Shown here one piece after another: positions 1 through 12,500 of a stretch of DNA of 64,000 nucleotides. The stretch lies in NCBI RefSeq assembly GCF_033807715.1, contig NC_084587.1, positions 13,063,017 to 13,127,016 of the forward strand. Direction: 5' to 3'. A program made the position numbers and the translations under genes. A model generated the notes under the pieces. It worked only from the letters and a program-made list of their open reading frames with translations. It was not told the origin of the DNA and did not search any database. The DNA comes from Cololabis saira (lineage: Eukaryota; Chordata; Actinopteri; Beloniformes; Belonidae). Positions within the stretch are counted from its first letter, which is position 1. Each line of letters opens with the position of its first letter.

Positions 1-173
1 CCAGCACGCTCACGTGACAATGTCGAAGCACTTTGTGTCAACTCCGCCTCTGGAAATAGTTCCACTTTTAAAACGTCGTTTGTGAAGCCAGTTTCCCGAG
101 ATCGGACTTCGACGACTAGATAAATGCTTGGCATCAATAGCTGTATATGTTGAAGTGAATGGCATGAAATAAT

Positions 174-236
174 AAGTCGTGCGCACGAGATACAGTAAGT
201 CGCACGCGCGAGATAAAAAGTCGTGCGCACGAGATA
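174..236. repeat. Three tandem 19-bp copies with a 12-bp palindromic core
   Basis: Three copies of a 19-bp unit (aagtcgtgcgcacgagata) lie at 174-192, 197-215 and 218-236. Copies 1 and 3 are identical, and copy 2 has substitutions in the core. The core tcgtgcgcacga is a perfect 12-bp palindrome. The setting suggests transposon-internal DNA, next to the hAT remnant that follows. No function is known to me. Confidence 0.7.
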
Positions 237-342
237 ACAATAATAATTTCCATGTCACCTCCAGGGCTTCGTACAGACCAAAGCAGTGGATTCCACTAGA
301 TTTGCGTTAGCTCCGCCCACTGAGTTTGACGAGTGAAACTGA

Positions 343-640
343 CAGTTTTACATTTACATTTCATGATTCAGCAACACGAAATCATTAATTAAATGTGTCA
401 TTAATTAATTAAATGCAGTTTTACATTTCATGATTCACACGCAACACGAAATCATTAATTAAATGTGTCATTAATTAATTAAATGCTGAAACAATAAATA
501 TATATTTTTACTTAAAATGAATTGTATTTTAATTAATTAATGACACATTTCATTCTAATTTTAATTAATTAATGACACATTTAATTAATTAATGATATAT
601 TTCATTCCCAATTTAATTAATTAATGATGTATTTATTTAT
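343..640. repeat. AT-rich duplicated and inverted ATTAATTAA block
   Basis: A unit of about 70 bp, from cagttttacattt through attaattaattaaatg, occurs at about 343-416 and again at 416-487. From 525 to 640 the motif aattaattaatgacacattt appears in the opposite orientation several times, so the block can fold on itself. It is probably internal sequence of a decayed DNA transposon. No coding potential is visible. Confidence 0.6.
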
Positions 641-793
641 TTAATTTTGGCACAAAAAATCCTCCATACGTAACTGTTGCGCACCACATAAATAGTTGGC
701 CAACCAAAAACTAACCACATAAGAATTTTACCTAACATTCACCAGCAGGTGGAACCAAAACAACATAAATCAATCTATTACAGGTGCCTTTAG

Positions 794-988
794 ATGACGA
801 AATCAAACAGCGAAGAGCGTGGAGTGAAGTGGTGCGGTGCAAACATGTCAGCAGTGTGGAAGTATTTTAGAGTGGCAAAGAATAATACAAGAATGGCTGT
901 TTGCAATGAATGTTCTGCTCAAATATCTAGAGGGGGCACATCTGCAAAGTCTTTCAGCACTACAAGTTTGATTTATCATTTGAAATGA
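794..988 (+). pseudogene. BED-type zinc finger fragment of a hAT/ZBED transposase
   Basis: A 64-residue open frame holds SAVWKYFRVAKNNTRMAVC, CNEC, SRGGTSAKSF, then STTSLIYHL. This is the BED finger pattern of hAT transposases and their ZBED relatives: an aromatic VWKYF start, a CxxC pair, and an (S/T)xxLIxHL helix that should lead to a histidine. The frame stops directly after HLK, before the final zinc-binding histidine. No catalytic or dimerisation domain follows, so this is a broken transposase exon and not a host gene. In an intact element the finger binds transposon ends. It lies upstream of the hAT-like terminus at 1321-1418 in the same remnant. An exapted ZBED gene is unlikely given the early stop. 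Confidence 0.7.
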
Positions 989-1320
989 TAAATAACCCTG
1001 AGCGCTTTAATGCATTTTTATTGTTTTAAGGCCTATGTTACAATGTTCAGTAAGTAGTAAGCCTAACGTAAGCTCAAAGATGGCCAAAAAATGTATTTTG
1101 CTAATTTATTTATTTTAAGTTATTGTTCTTTGCTGGTATAATGTCTGCTGGAATATTTAAGAAATGCTGGGAAATTAAAAAATGTTCAGTTTTTTATGTT
1201 CAACAAATGTTTTCTACCTTGTAATTTTGGAAATATATTTTTCTTTTAAAAGCATGCCTAAATCAAATGTATTTGATTTATGCAATGGTGAAAAAATTGG
1301 CAAAATAAATGAAAAACTGC

Positions 1321-1418
1321 GAAGAACCATGTTCGGTATTGTTCGGTATTCGGCCAAGTGTTTATTATTATTTTCGGTTTCGGTTTCGGCCACAAATTTT
1401 CATTTCGGTGCATCACTA
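1321..1418 (-). mobile_element. Terminal part of a hAT-type element
   Basis: Read on the minus strand, the block begins tagtgatgcaccgaaatg and continues with repeated ccgaaaccga and ccgaataccga motifs. This is a terminal layout widespread in teleost non-autonomous hAT elements. The matching opposite terminus is not found upstream in the window, so the element is truncated or its other end lies before base 1. It is probably the same insertion as the BED finger fragment at 794-988. Confidence 0.65.
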
Positions 1419-4075
1419 ATTATGATGATAAATTATTCCCCTCCAAACACTATATTAACCACTGAATGCAAATTATTTCCGCTGTTGACCATTTTGAACT
1501 GGAACAGAGCCAGAATTTATGGTAGTTTGGGATGCGGTCTATTTCATAAAACAAAATCTTTTTAGAGACTAAAATAAACTAGTACTAAAAATAGTATTAT
1601 ACCAATCTAAGCTTACTCCATGAAGGTCTGAGATACCCTCTACATACAGGGACTGGCGTCCGTGTGCATTATGTTACATCCATTCTTAATGGGTTAAGCA
1701 ATCATTAGAACTTTGTTCTCTATTCTCTTTATATAACTTTAAAAAAAGCTTCCTCTCTTTCAACACTTTTTCATGTTCAAATATAGATCGCATAGTAAGA
1801 AAAACCTTTTACAAAAGACCTCTGGTCTGCCTGCAAAAAAAAAAGAAGAAATCTTATAAAAGGAAGGAAGGGGAAAATGAGCATGTTCACATAATGTTGG
1901 TACATCGTACATCAAAGGCTTTGACTGTATCCACACACAGTGTAAATAATGAGTTCACTTGATAACATTAATATCAAAATTTAATTTAGCAGTTATAAAA
2001 GCTTTCATTAACTTTCATGGATCCTATACATGATTTTAAGCCAGTCATATACCCAGCTTAATAATAATTAGTTTCCTGTTGCTGACCAATTTGATGTAAT
2101 GAACATTAGTGATGAGAGCTGGCAAGGTGAACTTGGCTCTTCAGAGAGGTGAAGCAGAGAACAATAGTAAAGAAAAGAGAACATTGTTTTTTTTTATGCT
2201 GCCAAAAAAGAAAAAAGAGAAAAGTGTAACCTGGAAAGAATGAAGAAAGGCACCTCTTTAACCTGATACTGTGGATCATGTCTCAACTTCAAGCTAATGG
2301 CTCCCTGACATCAGAAAGATGACTGCAGTGACACTGATCAGAATGTTTATTACCCTAATATAGTAGGAGACTGCGATGGTGGGGAATGATGATTATGACA
2401 TGACGGTGGCAATGACAATGATACTGCAAAGTATTCGAGGGTAGTCGTGAATGTTTAAGCTACTTGGGTTGTACAGATCAGTAATGTACATAGTTAAGCG
2501 TACAATTTCACACTGCGTGTCCTTTCTAGCTTTCCCTGCGTGTTCATTATGATGCAGGGTGATATGGCTGTTCTTTTTTATTATACTGGGAGCCTGACTG
2601 GATTAACGGCTTCAGTGGATGTGCATTGGTTTTCTGAAGCATTGACTTTTGCAGAGAACCTATGCCGTTAGTCTCCTTGTCAGATAAAATATACTAATGT
2701 TACAACACTGCATTACATACAACCACTTCAAATGTCACATTTTTATTCCCTTTTCCGTGGCACTGTTATTTTTCTGCACATTTAAAAACATTTTATTAAA
2801 ATAAATGTGGTATTTCTTAGATGAACCACTATAATATCGTCTTATTCGACAAGCTCATTCGATCCATTTATTGAAAAGAATTTGGTTCGTAATGCAATGC
2901 ACTGTTCATTTCTCACTCATTCTCATTCTCGCTCAGAGAAAAAATGTCAGGATTACAAGAAATAAAGATCTGAGGATTACAAGCTAAAGCACTCAAAGAG
3001 AACTTGAGTGACAAAGTATTTCAAATCTCACAAAACAGAAATGTGGGTCCTTGTGTTGCCCTTTCATTTATAGTAAGATGAACCCATTTAACTCTTTAGA
3101 GCTCTTACAGTAGGTATTGACATGTCTCTCTGAATAAAAGTTCACTGATACACATCATGGCTTTTCATCCAAAAAGTTCTGCTTCCAGTTGGGGTGGGTG
3201 CCTAAAGAATCCAAATGGTTTTCTGGTTTTTAGTTCCAAAAGGTTAACTTTGCTTACGTAAAATAGTTTGAAATAAAAATAACCCATAACAATGCTGAGG
3301 CTCAAACTTCAGGAAGTGAAATGAAATGAGAACCATGTTCTGGCTTCTTAATAGTTATAACTGAATAGTTTTATCTTTTGTGGGAACTACAAAGTTCTCA
3401 TTTCCAATAAAACATTACAGAATTCCTTAATGCCTGTATTTCCTTTGATAAATCAACACATACATTTAAAACTTTACCCTGACAATGATGAGTTTTCAGT
3501 ATGACAATAATAATAAACCATGTGTAAATAACATATAACAGGTGGGTATGAAACATAGGAATGTTCCAAGCTGTTGACATTTGCATACTAAAGTTTTTTT
3601 TAAACCTGCTACTTTCTGGCAAACCATCTATGGAAGACTTCCATTAGATGACTGATAGATGATGTACGTCCCCTTCCACCCCTAAAAGAAAATCAACTGC
3701 CCGCTGTTTCGGTGGATATATGTAGCCAATTCACATCTGAGGTTTACAAGAGAGTCAAGTGAGTTGTGTCGAGTATCAGATTTTTAATAGACAAGTTGCT
3801 TTGAGTAAGCATGAATGTGCACAATTAAAGAAGATGAAGCCTTGGTAATTATCCTCATGTCATTGGTCAGAGCACTCCGAATGAAGGCACAAATTATAAT
3901 GCCATCATAAAACCTTGCATATGTCTTGTCAATAAGAAACTAAAAGTTCTTAAACCTTCTTCTAGCGTAAAGCCACAAATAGTTGTAATAGTTTTTAATG
4001 ATATTCAACATGTGATTGTATACATCGGGTTTAAATTTCCCCCCCGAGTTAAAATTTCGGCTGTTGGTCTTGTTA
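1419..4075. other. ctnna2 intronic DNA, nothing recognised
   Basis: This is AT-rich sequence downstream of the 6396-6548 ctnna2 exon in the direction of that gene. I found no alpha-catenin exon, no long open frame with a recognisable domain and no paired transposon ends. The short open frames present have no recognisable composition or motif. Confidence 0.5.
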
Positions 4076-4083
4076 GTAACTAT

Positions 4084-4872
4084 TAGGGGTGGGCAAAAAT
4101 ATCGATATGGCAATATATCGTGATACTTTTCCAGCCGATTCAATATCGATATTAAAAATTTGAATATCGATTTTTTTTTAATTTTTTTTTTTTTTTTTTT
4201 TTTTAATATTTTGTATCCCCGATTTTTTTCCCATTATATCACTCAGTGCTCCTACCTAAATGACAGTCCTGGGCATTGCCACTCTCTACCAACCCTGGGA
4301 GGGCCCTGCACTGAGCTCAGGTTTTGTTTCACGTTTTATTTCATTTTATAATTTATTTTTTATATAACACAATTGCCTGTCCTTAAAAAATGAAAAATAA
4401 TGGACAGAGGTTTATTTATTTATGGATTTATATCTATACTGACTGATTACTGTGCCTGTACCCATCTTTCTTGTGTTTATTATCATTTGCCACATAATTA
4501 AAGCAACCTCATACTAAATTTAATGTTAATTTCATATGATGTAAATAATATGAAAAACATATACAAATAAGTTGTAACTTTAGCTTGTATAGTTATAATA
4601 AAACATTGTTTTGACTCAGTTTGTCCCATGAATTGTCACTATAATCTGATGAACGTGCAACTCGGATTTTAAGATCCATCACTATCATCTGATGTACATA
4701 TGTACAACTTGGATTTTAAGATGTGTAATGCATTTTTACATTTTTCGGTGAACTATGTAGAATATAATAATCGGGATATCGCATAATCGGGATATCGTGA
4801 TGCGTATCGTATCGTGGCTCAAGTATCGTGATGCGTATCGTATCGTGAGGTCCTTCCCAATACCCACCCCTA
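4084..4872 (+). mobile_element. Complete 789-bp hAT-type MITE, copy 1
   Basis: The element starts taggggtgggcaaaaata and ends aatacccacccccta-like (inverted taggggtgggtatt). It is flanked by a perfect 8-bp target-site duplication, gtaactat, at 4076-4083 and 4873-4880. The 8-bp duplication and short TIRs point to the hAT superfamily. The subterminal regions are dense in atatcgatat and gatacgatac motifs, and there is a T-rich tract at about 4170-4204. No transposase frame is present, so it moved with enzymes supplied elsewhere. A nearly identical copy in opposite orientation lies at 28067-28851. Confidence 0.92.
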
Positions 4873-4880
4873 GTAACTAT

Positions 4881-6395
4881 TAAAATTAGACTAACTGCAT
4901 AGGGCTACTTTAGTGACAGCTGCAAAGTGGCACCATCCAACTGCACTGAGCAAAGTCTGCAAATGCATTTGCCAATAGTTAGCAACTACTGAATCAGTTT
5001 AGGTGATATGTTGAGTCGTTAAGGGTATGTTTAAAAAATGTAATGCTTTTCTATTGCATTTATAGGCCCCCAAAAAGTCCCAGTTTAAAAACACTAAATT
5101 AAAAAGTGGAAACTGTAAAAAGAGGAACACATTCACGGATCCAGATTATTATCCATTACCCATCTCCTGAAGAATTCCATCTCCTAGGTCTAAAACGAGG
5201 CAACTTTTTTTCCTTTCTCTTTAATGACAAAAGCAGAATACCTAAAATGTCCTTGGGCAACACAGAGCTTTAACAAAGCTGGATGCAAAGGAGCAATTTA
5301 GAATGTGGCATTGGTCTCATCAGCAAACAGCCAGGGGACACCAAAAGGGCACACAAATCACTCACTCCCCAACTGATGTCAAAAGAAGCAAGAGTGCTGT
5401 TTTAAGTGACAGTGTGCTACAAAGGGTCCATATAAAGAATTCTGAAAGCTTGTCTCAATTGATCATGAGAACAGCAGATAACTCCCACTTAGAAGCAGGC
5501 AAACTTATCACAGCTCTTTCCGTACCGTATGAGGTGACGGGCAAAAAGCAAAACCTTCTGTGCAAAACAAAAGATGGATGATGGTAAGACTTCATCACAA
5601 TATACCAAACTCGTTTTCCATATGGAAAAATAGATGAAACTTGATCAGAGTGACATACCATCTCTTCTGACGTTAGATATGTCATTCTGTTTCTACTTGT
5701 AGCTGAATTTAAAATCAAGTATGAATAGTAGTTGGTTGGGCTGGTAACAAAAAAAAGATGAAATGGATCCTTGAAAGGCACCTTGCAATTTCCCCCTTCA
5801 CTCCAAAGAAGGAAAGTGAAGGATTAAAGTACTATTTGAGAAGAGAGAGAATTCAAAAACTGGTAGAGCCCTTTTGTGTGGATGAATAGTCTAAAAGAAG
5901 CTGAAAAATACAAATATATAAAAAGTCCAAAATGTCAAATGCAATCCTGTTAAATCAAACTTCCTGAGCCTGAACAAATTAAGCTACACATCAATTAAAT
6001 CGCGGTTGTTCAGTGTTGTTACACAATTGTATCACGAGCAGTTCACACAGATGTGAGGTTAGAATCTTGACTCTTACCACACTGCAAATAATTTAGTAGT
6101 GTTTCCCCAGGAGGGTGGAGGAGGAAAAGCATGTCTGGAGTTTGCAACCAGTGAAAGACGAGTTGCGTATATATAAGCTCCATAAATTTGTAAAAGCACT
6201 GTTTGAGTGTATAAGGGTGCAAAGACTTTGGTGTCTTTGCACCACATAGGCACTGATTACACACTTACGATATATTGTCGATGTCCTCCGTTGATTTGTT
6301 GTTTGGATTTTTATCATAAAACAAACACCTATTGAATTAGAAGAGATACGTGTACGTGTCTTTGTCTGTGCGTTCAAATGTGATTCAGAACTGAC
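4881..6395. other. ctnna2 intronic DNA, nothing recognised
   Basis: This lies just downstream, in transcript sense, of the 51-codon ctnna2 exon. I see the splice donor at its right end (minus-strand gtcagt adjoining 6396) but no further alpha-catenin exon, no transposon ends and no convincing open frame. Confidence 0.5.
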
Positions 6396-6548
6396 CTCCA
6401 CCAGCTTGTTGGCGTGCTCACGAAACACCTGGGCGTACTCCTTGACCTCCTTCTCATTCCCGCTCTTCGCCGCCTCAATCAGCACCAGGAGAGGGACGTT
6501 GGTTTCGAGGAAGGAGTCTGAAATGTGGTCCATTACCGCCTTCCTCAA
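6396..6548 (-). CDS. ctnna2: ctnna2 internal coding exon (51 codons), alpha-N-catenin
   Basis: The exon encodes 51 residues running from LRKAVMDHISDSFLETN, through VLIEAAKSGNEKEVKEY, to EHANKLVE. This is the conserved middle (M) region of alpha-catenin, the helical-bundle part that holds the vinculin-binding and force-sensing segments. The protein links cadherin/beta-catenin complexes to actin at neuronal junctions. The isoleucine in DHISDSF and the AAKSGNEKEV stretch fit the neuronal paralogue rather than ctnna1 (DHVSDSF, AAKNGNEKEV). On the minus strand an acceptor (ttgtag) precedes TTG at 6548 and a donor (gtcagt) follows GAG at 6396. Both junctions fall between codons. It joins in frame to the 20845-20925 exon upstream, and the next residues (VANLACS in the family) must lie beyond the window. 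Confidence 0.96.
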
Positions 6549-9500
6549 CTACAATACAGAGACAGACACAGACAAGAGATCACGTTAAATAATATTGAAG
6601 ATGACTTCAATGTATTACATTTGGCAATGATTACACATCACGTACCACTGTAATGAATATGGTGTTGTAACATAATGGGGTAAATGGACAGAGGAAGAAG
6701 TGAACCGCATTAGGGAAGAGAATGGGGGAAAAAAAAAAAAGAAAAGAGAAAAACTGTCAACGGTCAGGAGTGTAATTTGCTTGTAAGGTGGCATTTTTAC
6801 CATTAGGGCTTTTACTGGGGCAGACGTTGTGACTTACATCTTTGTTTATGGAATCATTTTGCACCAAACTGGCAACTGGGACTGGCTGTTTTATTGGACA
6901 GTAAATGGTCCCTGATCTCTGTCACCGGCAGATCTACGAGACGGTGGGGGTAACCCAAGAGAAAGCACCGCAGACCTGTCCTTTATCTTACACAAAGTGG
7001 GAGTTATTCCAAACGCACCAGCATTAAGACAGGAAGGAGTGCACTACTGGGAGGATTCTTACATGGGCAGCACATTTGTTTAAAGGCTACTTTTAGTCTC
7101 ATTCACCTGTCGTGACATCATTACTCTTATGCAGTTCTACTGCGATACCATAAATGTGGGGTTTAAAGACTGTAGATAAAGACTGTAGTTTAAAATGAGT
7201 AAAAACACAATTACTTCATGTTCAAGACAATTGTGTGGTAGATTGTGATGCAAAGGTACCTTAATTGTACCAATCAAAGTCAAAGCACAAAGTTAAATTG
7301 ACATAATAGGCAATGTAAAATGTAATGCAACAAAAGCGTAAATCGATACAAATAGCTCAAACTGTGCAGGCACACTATAGTGGTAAAAAAGGTAGGACCA
7401 TATTGTTAAATAAAAATACAAGGGCAGAGGAACTTGTATTTTAAAAGAGAAAAAATGTATTTGATTAAAAAAAAAGAAGAAAAAAGTAATGTGTAATACG
7501 GTCCATCTTTCTTCAATCACATGCATCCATTAAAACTTAATTGCATTTCACCAAAGATGAGGGGAAAAATGGAAAAGGATGACTTACTACTGGCACATAA
7601 TGCATCTTTACCAACCCGGAGATCAGACTACAACTGGTCATTCGGCAAACACGACAGCTTTGCAACAGCGGCGCCCATGCACTGAAACACGCACTACGTA
7701 AGGAATCCTTTATACTGGTGAAAAAAAACGATTTTAAAGGGGTGTGAACTGGTTTTTTAACAGGCTTTTTTTTCACTTCAACAGAATATGGCACCCTTTT
7801 CATCCTGTATTAGTGAAAGTTGTAACCTTGCTATCCTCTCACCTGGTGAGAAAGGGTGAGGAATCAGAACCGATAAAAATCTTGCAGTGCCACAGCTATT
7901 TTCACATTCTGTTAGTGTTGTTGCAGCAGAGGAGGAAGCAGTTGTGGACCAGAGCATTAGTTTGGGGCAGGTGAAATGATCCCGGTTGTGTGCAAGCATA
8001 ATCAGTGATTAGCTACTTGTAGATTAAGATGTGCAGTCGGCATGTCTTTGCAGCATGACATTGACCTCATGTTGCCGGCGGTAGGAGCAGTCTAAAGCTT
8101 TTGTTAGGCGCTGCCAGGCGGATCCCTTCACAGCAGCGAGTAGGATGACATCATCTTATATATTATTGAAGCATAATGTAACATTTTCACTATGTCAAAC
8201 ACGATAACGATTGAGATGGAATAAGTGACGAGCTGCGAGAACAACAAATAAAAATAAATGTGTTTTTATCTATCATGTAGCATTTATCGTTTCCTTTCAG
8301 GTGTACATTGGTTGTGCATTAAATCAAACAGAGTGGAATAATCCTCCTGTGTACTCAAGGATGTCCTGAAATGGCTTCTACTGAGCAAACTTGTTTTCAA
8401 TACTTTATTTTTAGAGTACAGAGTGAAACATAACATTTAGAGCCATCGTAGGGAAGGCTGGTGGAATGCTTGCATGCATGTTTACACTGTAAAACACAAC
8501 AAACATGACAAAAAATTATTTACCAGTTATTACTGCATCAGTATTGCTTCAAGTATTCATGAATTTCAATTATAATTTTCATCAAACATTTGTCTATTTA
8601 AAAAAAAGAAAAAAAAAAACATCTAAAAAAATGTCAAATGCCTGTGATAACTGGTGGGAACCAGAATGCTGTCCTGATCATCTCAGAAAATATGATAAAT
8701 GTACTGCTAGTCCCCCAAACTAGAAGTACATTGGTAAAAACGTTTTATATAGTCTGTTTAAGAATTGGCTATTTTATTAAGTAACAAGTCGTTAGCATTT
8801 GCGTTTTTTTCAGTGTTAATATGGTTTCGATTGAGGTGTTTTTTCTACAGATAAATAAAGAAACTGAAAAAACTGTGTTGAGTATTTCAGATGTCTTCTT
8901 ATTTTCTGCATTGTAAATTGTATCTTATTTGTAAAGGCCAATCTTTCATTTTAAATATACATTATGTATAAATCAGCCAACTGTTAAAGAATTCAGTGCA
9001 CACATATTTGTTTAAAAGTAAAAAGCACTGTCTTTGAAAAGTCTGTTGATACAGAACAGCTCTCTCCTGTACAAGGTTTTTGTTTTAGTGTAAGAGATTG
9101 CTTGGTTTTCAGCAACCAATTGAAATATTTAAGATATATTCATATGTTCCAGAATAGAATGAAATAGAATAAGGAAAATGAAAGAGTAGCCAAGTAAATT
9201 CTGGGATCCATTAGCTTAGACATGGTGCTAAAAGCACATCATTTACAGATAATATGTATACAGTACATATAAAATAGTTTAAAAACAAAAGGAATTGTCC
9301 ATACTAAGTTTAAGTATCAAGTTTCTCTATCGTGCCCTACATTTGCTTGCTATTTTCTTTTGTGCCTTGAGGTAACTCCATAATAGATCTACCTCAAAAG
9401 ACTCAAATGCTTTTTCAGCATCACATAATGTGCTGGAAATGTTCGTATTATGAGCTTAATAATACTCAAATTTTCTTTTTGCTTTTGACATCATTCATTC

Positions 9501-12500
9501 ATTCATTCATTCAGAGGGATGATACCAACTTGCTGCTTTGGGCTTCCTGTAGTTTTAAATACACACACTTTTGTGTGAAGAAGAATGTCAGTTGATTGCA
9601 CAGAAAGTGGAAAATGCGTCAATGTTTAGCAGCTTTTTTTTGAAACTTTATCTTTTGTTTTCATTTAAATGCATTGCTGAATACGAGAATAAAGCTATGA
9701 AACAGTTAAAACAAGAAATTGAATTAATAGGTGGAATTTACATGAGAAAATATTTTAGGTCTAATTGAATGGACTCGCTGTGGTACATTGCTGTTACAAG
9801 TTTTTATTAGTCGTTGCTCAAGAGCATCATTAATTGATAGCACACTTAAGTACATATGCATAAGATGGGTATAAAAGTGTACTCAGCCTTGGGATGCTCA
9901 TAAATGACCAACAGTGAAACAGATTCTGATGGCGGATTTAAGTGGAGCAATGATGCAGACGAGTAATTTCCCAAGTTGTGGTCTCTCCTGCACCATCAGC
10001 ATTCTAATGCCCACACACCACTCCCACAGAAATCCATCTTCAATATTTCAGAGCTCGCCTCCCTCCGCGCTCCAGTCCCGCCGCCTCTCTCTACAACTCC
10101 CTCTGTATTTCACTAACACTTAAAGGAAATAGAACTGGAATTCCAATAGATGGCACAAGCCCGGCTCATTACAAGTTAGTGGGGAAGCCATTCGTCTCCA
10201 TAGTCAGGCAGAGCCACAGGGGCTCGGGGTTGGAATGCAATGGGTTTTTGTTTTACATTTGAATATTTTTGACTCAACGCTGGCATTATATTTTCATTCA
10301 TAGTCATATACTATTTTACTTTTTCCAAAAAGCCACTGGCATGTTGGCTTAAAGCATGAGGGCTGAGAAGAAATGTTGCATATGAAACGTCAGCCTAGAG
10401 TGGGGATATGACAGCTATGTAGAAAGATGGAAATATAGCCTATGTGATGCAATAAAAGTCCAAACAGACATGGATAGCTTGGACTGAAGTTATTCTGTGT
10501 TTTCATATTTTCTAGCGTGAGAAAGAACTGTGATTTTTCAGGAGATATCTTCATACATTTTGTCCGTTAAGAGCTAGTGCTTTGACAAAATCGAAAATGT
10601 CTTTTCAAAACTACTGAGCATCTTTAATTGCAGGATGTTTTCTGAAAATCCATTCTTGCACAGATTCTATTGCCAAACAACAAACTTTACACCTCTGAAA
10701 CATTTTTGTAGGTAAATGATATTATATTCCTGCAGTGAGGCTTGAGGCCTTCAAACTGGTTTTCTCGTGAGGCACATGCTGCCGAAGCCAGGAGCGTCTC
10801 CGGGATATTCACACCGGAGCAGGGATGACAATGGCAATATTTGACTCCCAAATCAAACACAGAAAATCAGATACAGTCAGCCTTAGTGGGTAGAGGTGAC
10901 ATTAGTGAATAAGTAGCAGAAGTTTGTTTTGGAAGAAAAAGACGCTTCTTATTTATGTTGAGCAGCTAAAATGGCTTAGTGTAGGCTAACAACACTGGCT
11001 AGCACTTCAGTCACAAAACTGACTTACAAAGAAACAGAGGACCACCGATCCCTATACAATATTTAACTGGCACCTTGCTATGTGATGGCAAAGCTTCAGT
11101 ATCTGATGTACTGGGAGTGGGACCAAACTCAATTTACCTTCATAAAAATTGATAATAAAATCAATGGAAGGAGATGATCCAACACTCACGCCAGTGTAAA
11201 ATGTATACTGCTACATGATCTGACGGTTGGCACATGAATCAATGGATCAGTGTCTATTTTACAAGTTTAAAAGAGCTCGAGAAGCATGAAAAAGATCCTA
11301 CAGCAACTTTTTTCCTTCAAAAATACGATTAGACGTGTTTGTGTTTAGTTGAGAGACTGAAAGCAAAAACAGCGATAAAGCTACAGACGCCAGAGCTTTA
11401 CTGTAAAGAAGAAAGTTCTTGAGCTGTACTCCTCACTTGGTTGACCACGTGTGTCAGGTGGATCAAAAGAAGCTTTATGAAATCCTTAAACGGATGCGTA
11501 TGCATCAAAACTTGTCAGATGAATATGTATGTAGCTCACTCGTACGTGGGTGGCTTAAGTGATCTTCAAAGATAAGATTAGCATTAGTTTTGCATGTTTT
11601 GCTTGTTATTGGGGAAATGTTTGTATTTTGTAAGGACGTGCTCTGTCACAAAGACGGACGCCTGAGGGAGACGGTTACAAAAATCCACTATGATCAATCC
11701 ATGACTCAATAAGAATTTCTGTTGAAAGGATTGCACAGAAAAATAAACGGGGTTATCATGAGCACACACATGCGTGCGGAGGCTCCGGCAACATGACTCG
11801 TTTCCAGTTCAACAGAGTCTTACCACATGCAAAAGCAAGGATCTGAATTTAAAAGAGAAGACTGTGCTGGATTACTTGATGTTTACAATCGCACTTATGA
11901 TTCAGAGCAGTCTTGGATGGGCATCTTAAGGTCAACGGAGGGATGTTTTTTTTTTATTTTTTATTAAAATGTCAAGGGCGATCAAAGCATAAACGCAGAG
12001 TCACGGCTCAGGGAAAACAGGCTGATTTATATCAAAAATTAAACTGTGGCTTTCATCAAATGTTCTTTTAAAAAAATTATTTTAAATGAATTTAGCTTGT
12101 AATATAAAAAAAAAAAAACGTAATAAAAATAAATAAACAAAACTGATATGGTGAACACGTAAGCAAAACAAAAGGTAGATGTCTAAGTCACATCCCTGAA
12201 TCAAAAAAATGGTAGTTATAGTCATTTTTTTATGAATATTGTTTTATTTTCTGTGCAGAGTAGCATTTACAAAATATTATCAAACATTAAAAACCACAAG
12301 AGAATAATAATAACCACGTTTACAGTTTTGCTTTGAATTAATTTTGAGGTTTTGTCGCACTCTCTTTTAAACAAAGAAATCTTTAATTGCCCTGATTGGT
12401 CACCATAATCCTGCTCCCGGCTCCTGATGGGAGCCGTGTTTTACTCCAGAGTTGTTGTGACTCTTAACAGAAAGTGGCAGAAAGTTGGTGCTCTGGCTCT

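Noticed and set aside
6093..6395. Extension of the ctnna2 exon frame beyond residue LVE
   Set aside because: The minus-strand donor gtcagt follows GAG, and the residues after it (SSESHLNAQ) do not match the alpha-catenin continuation VANLACS, so this is intron.
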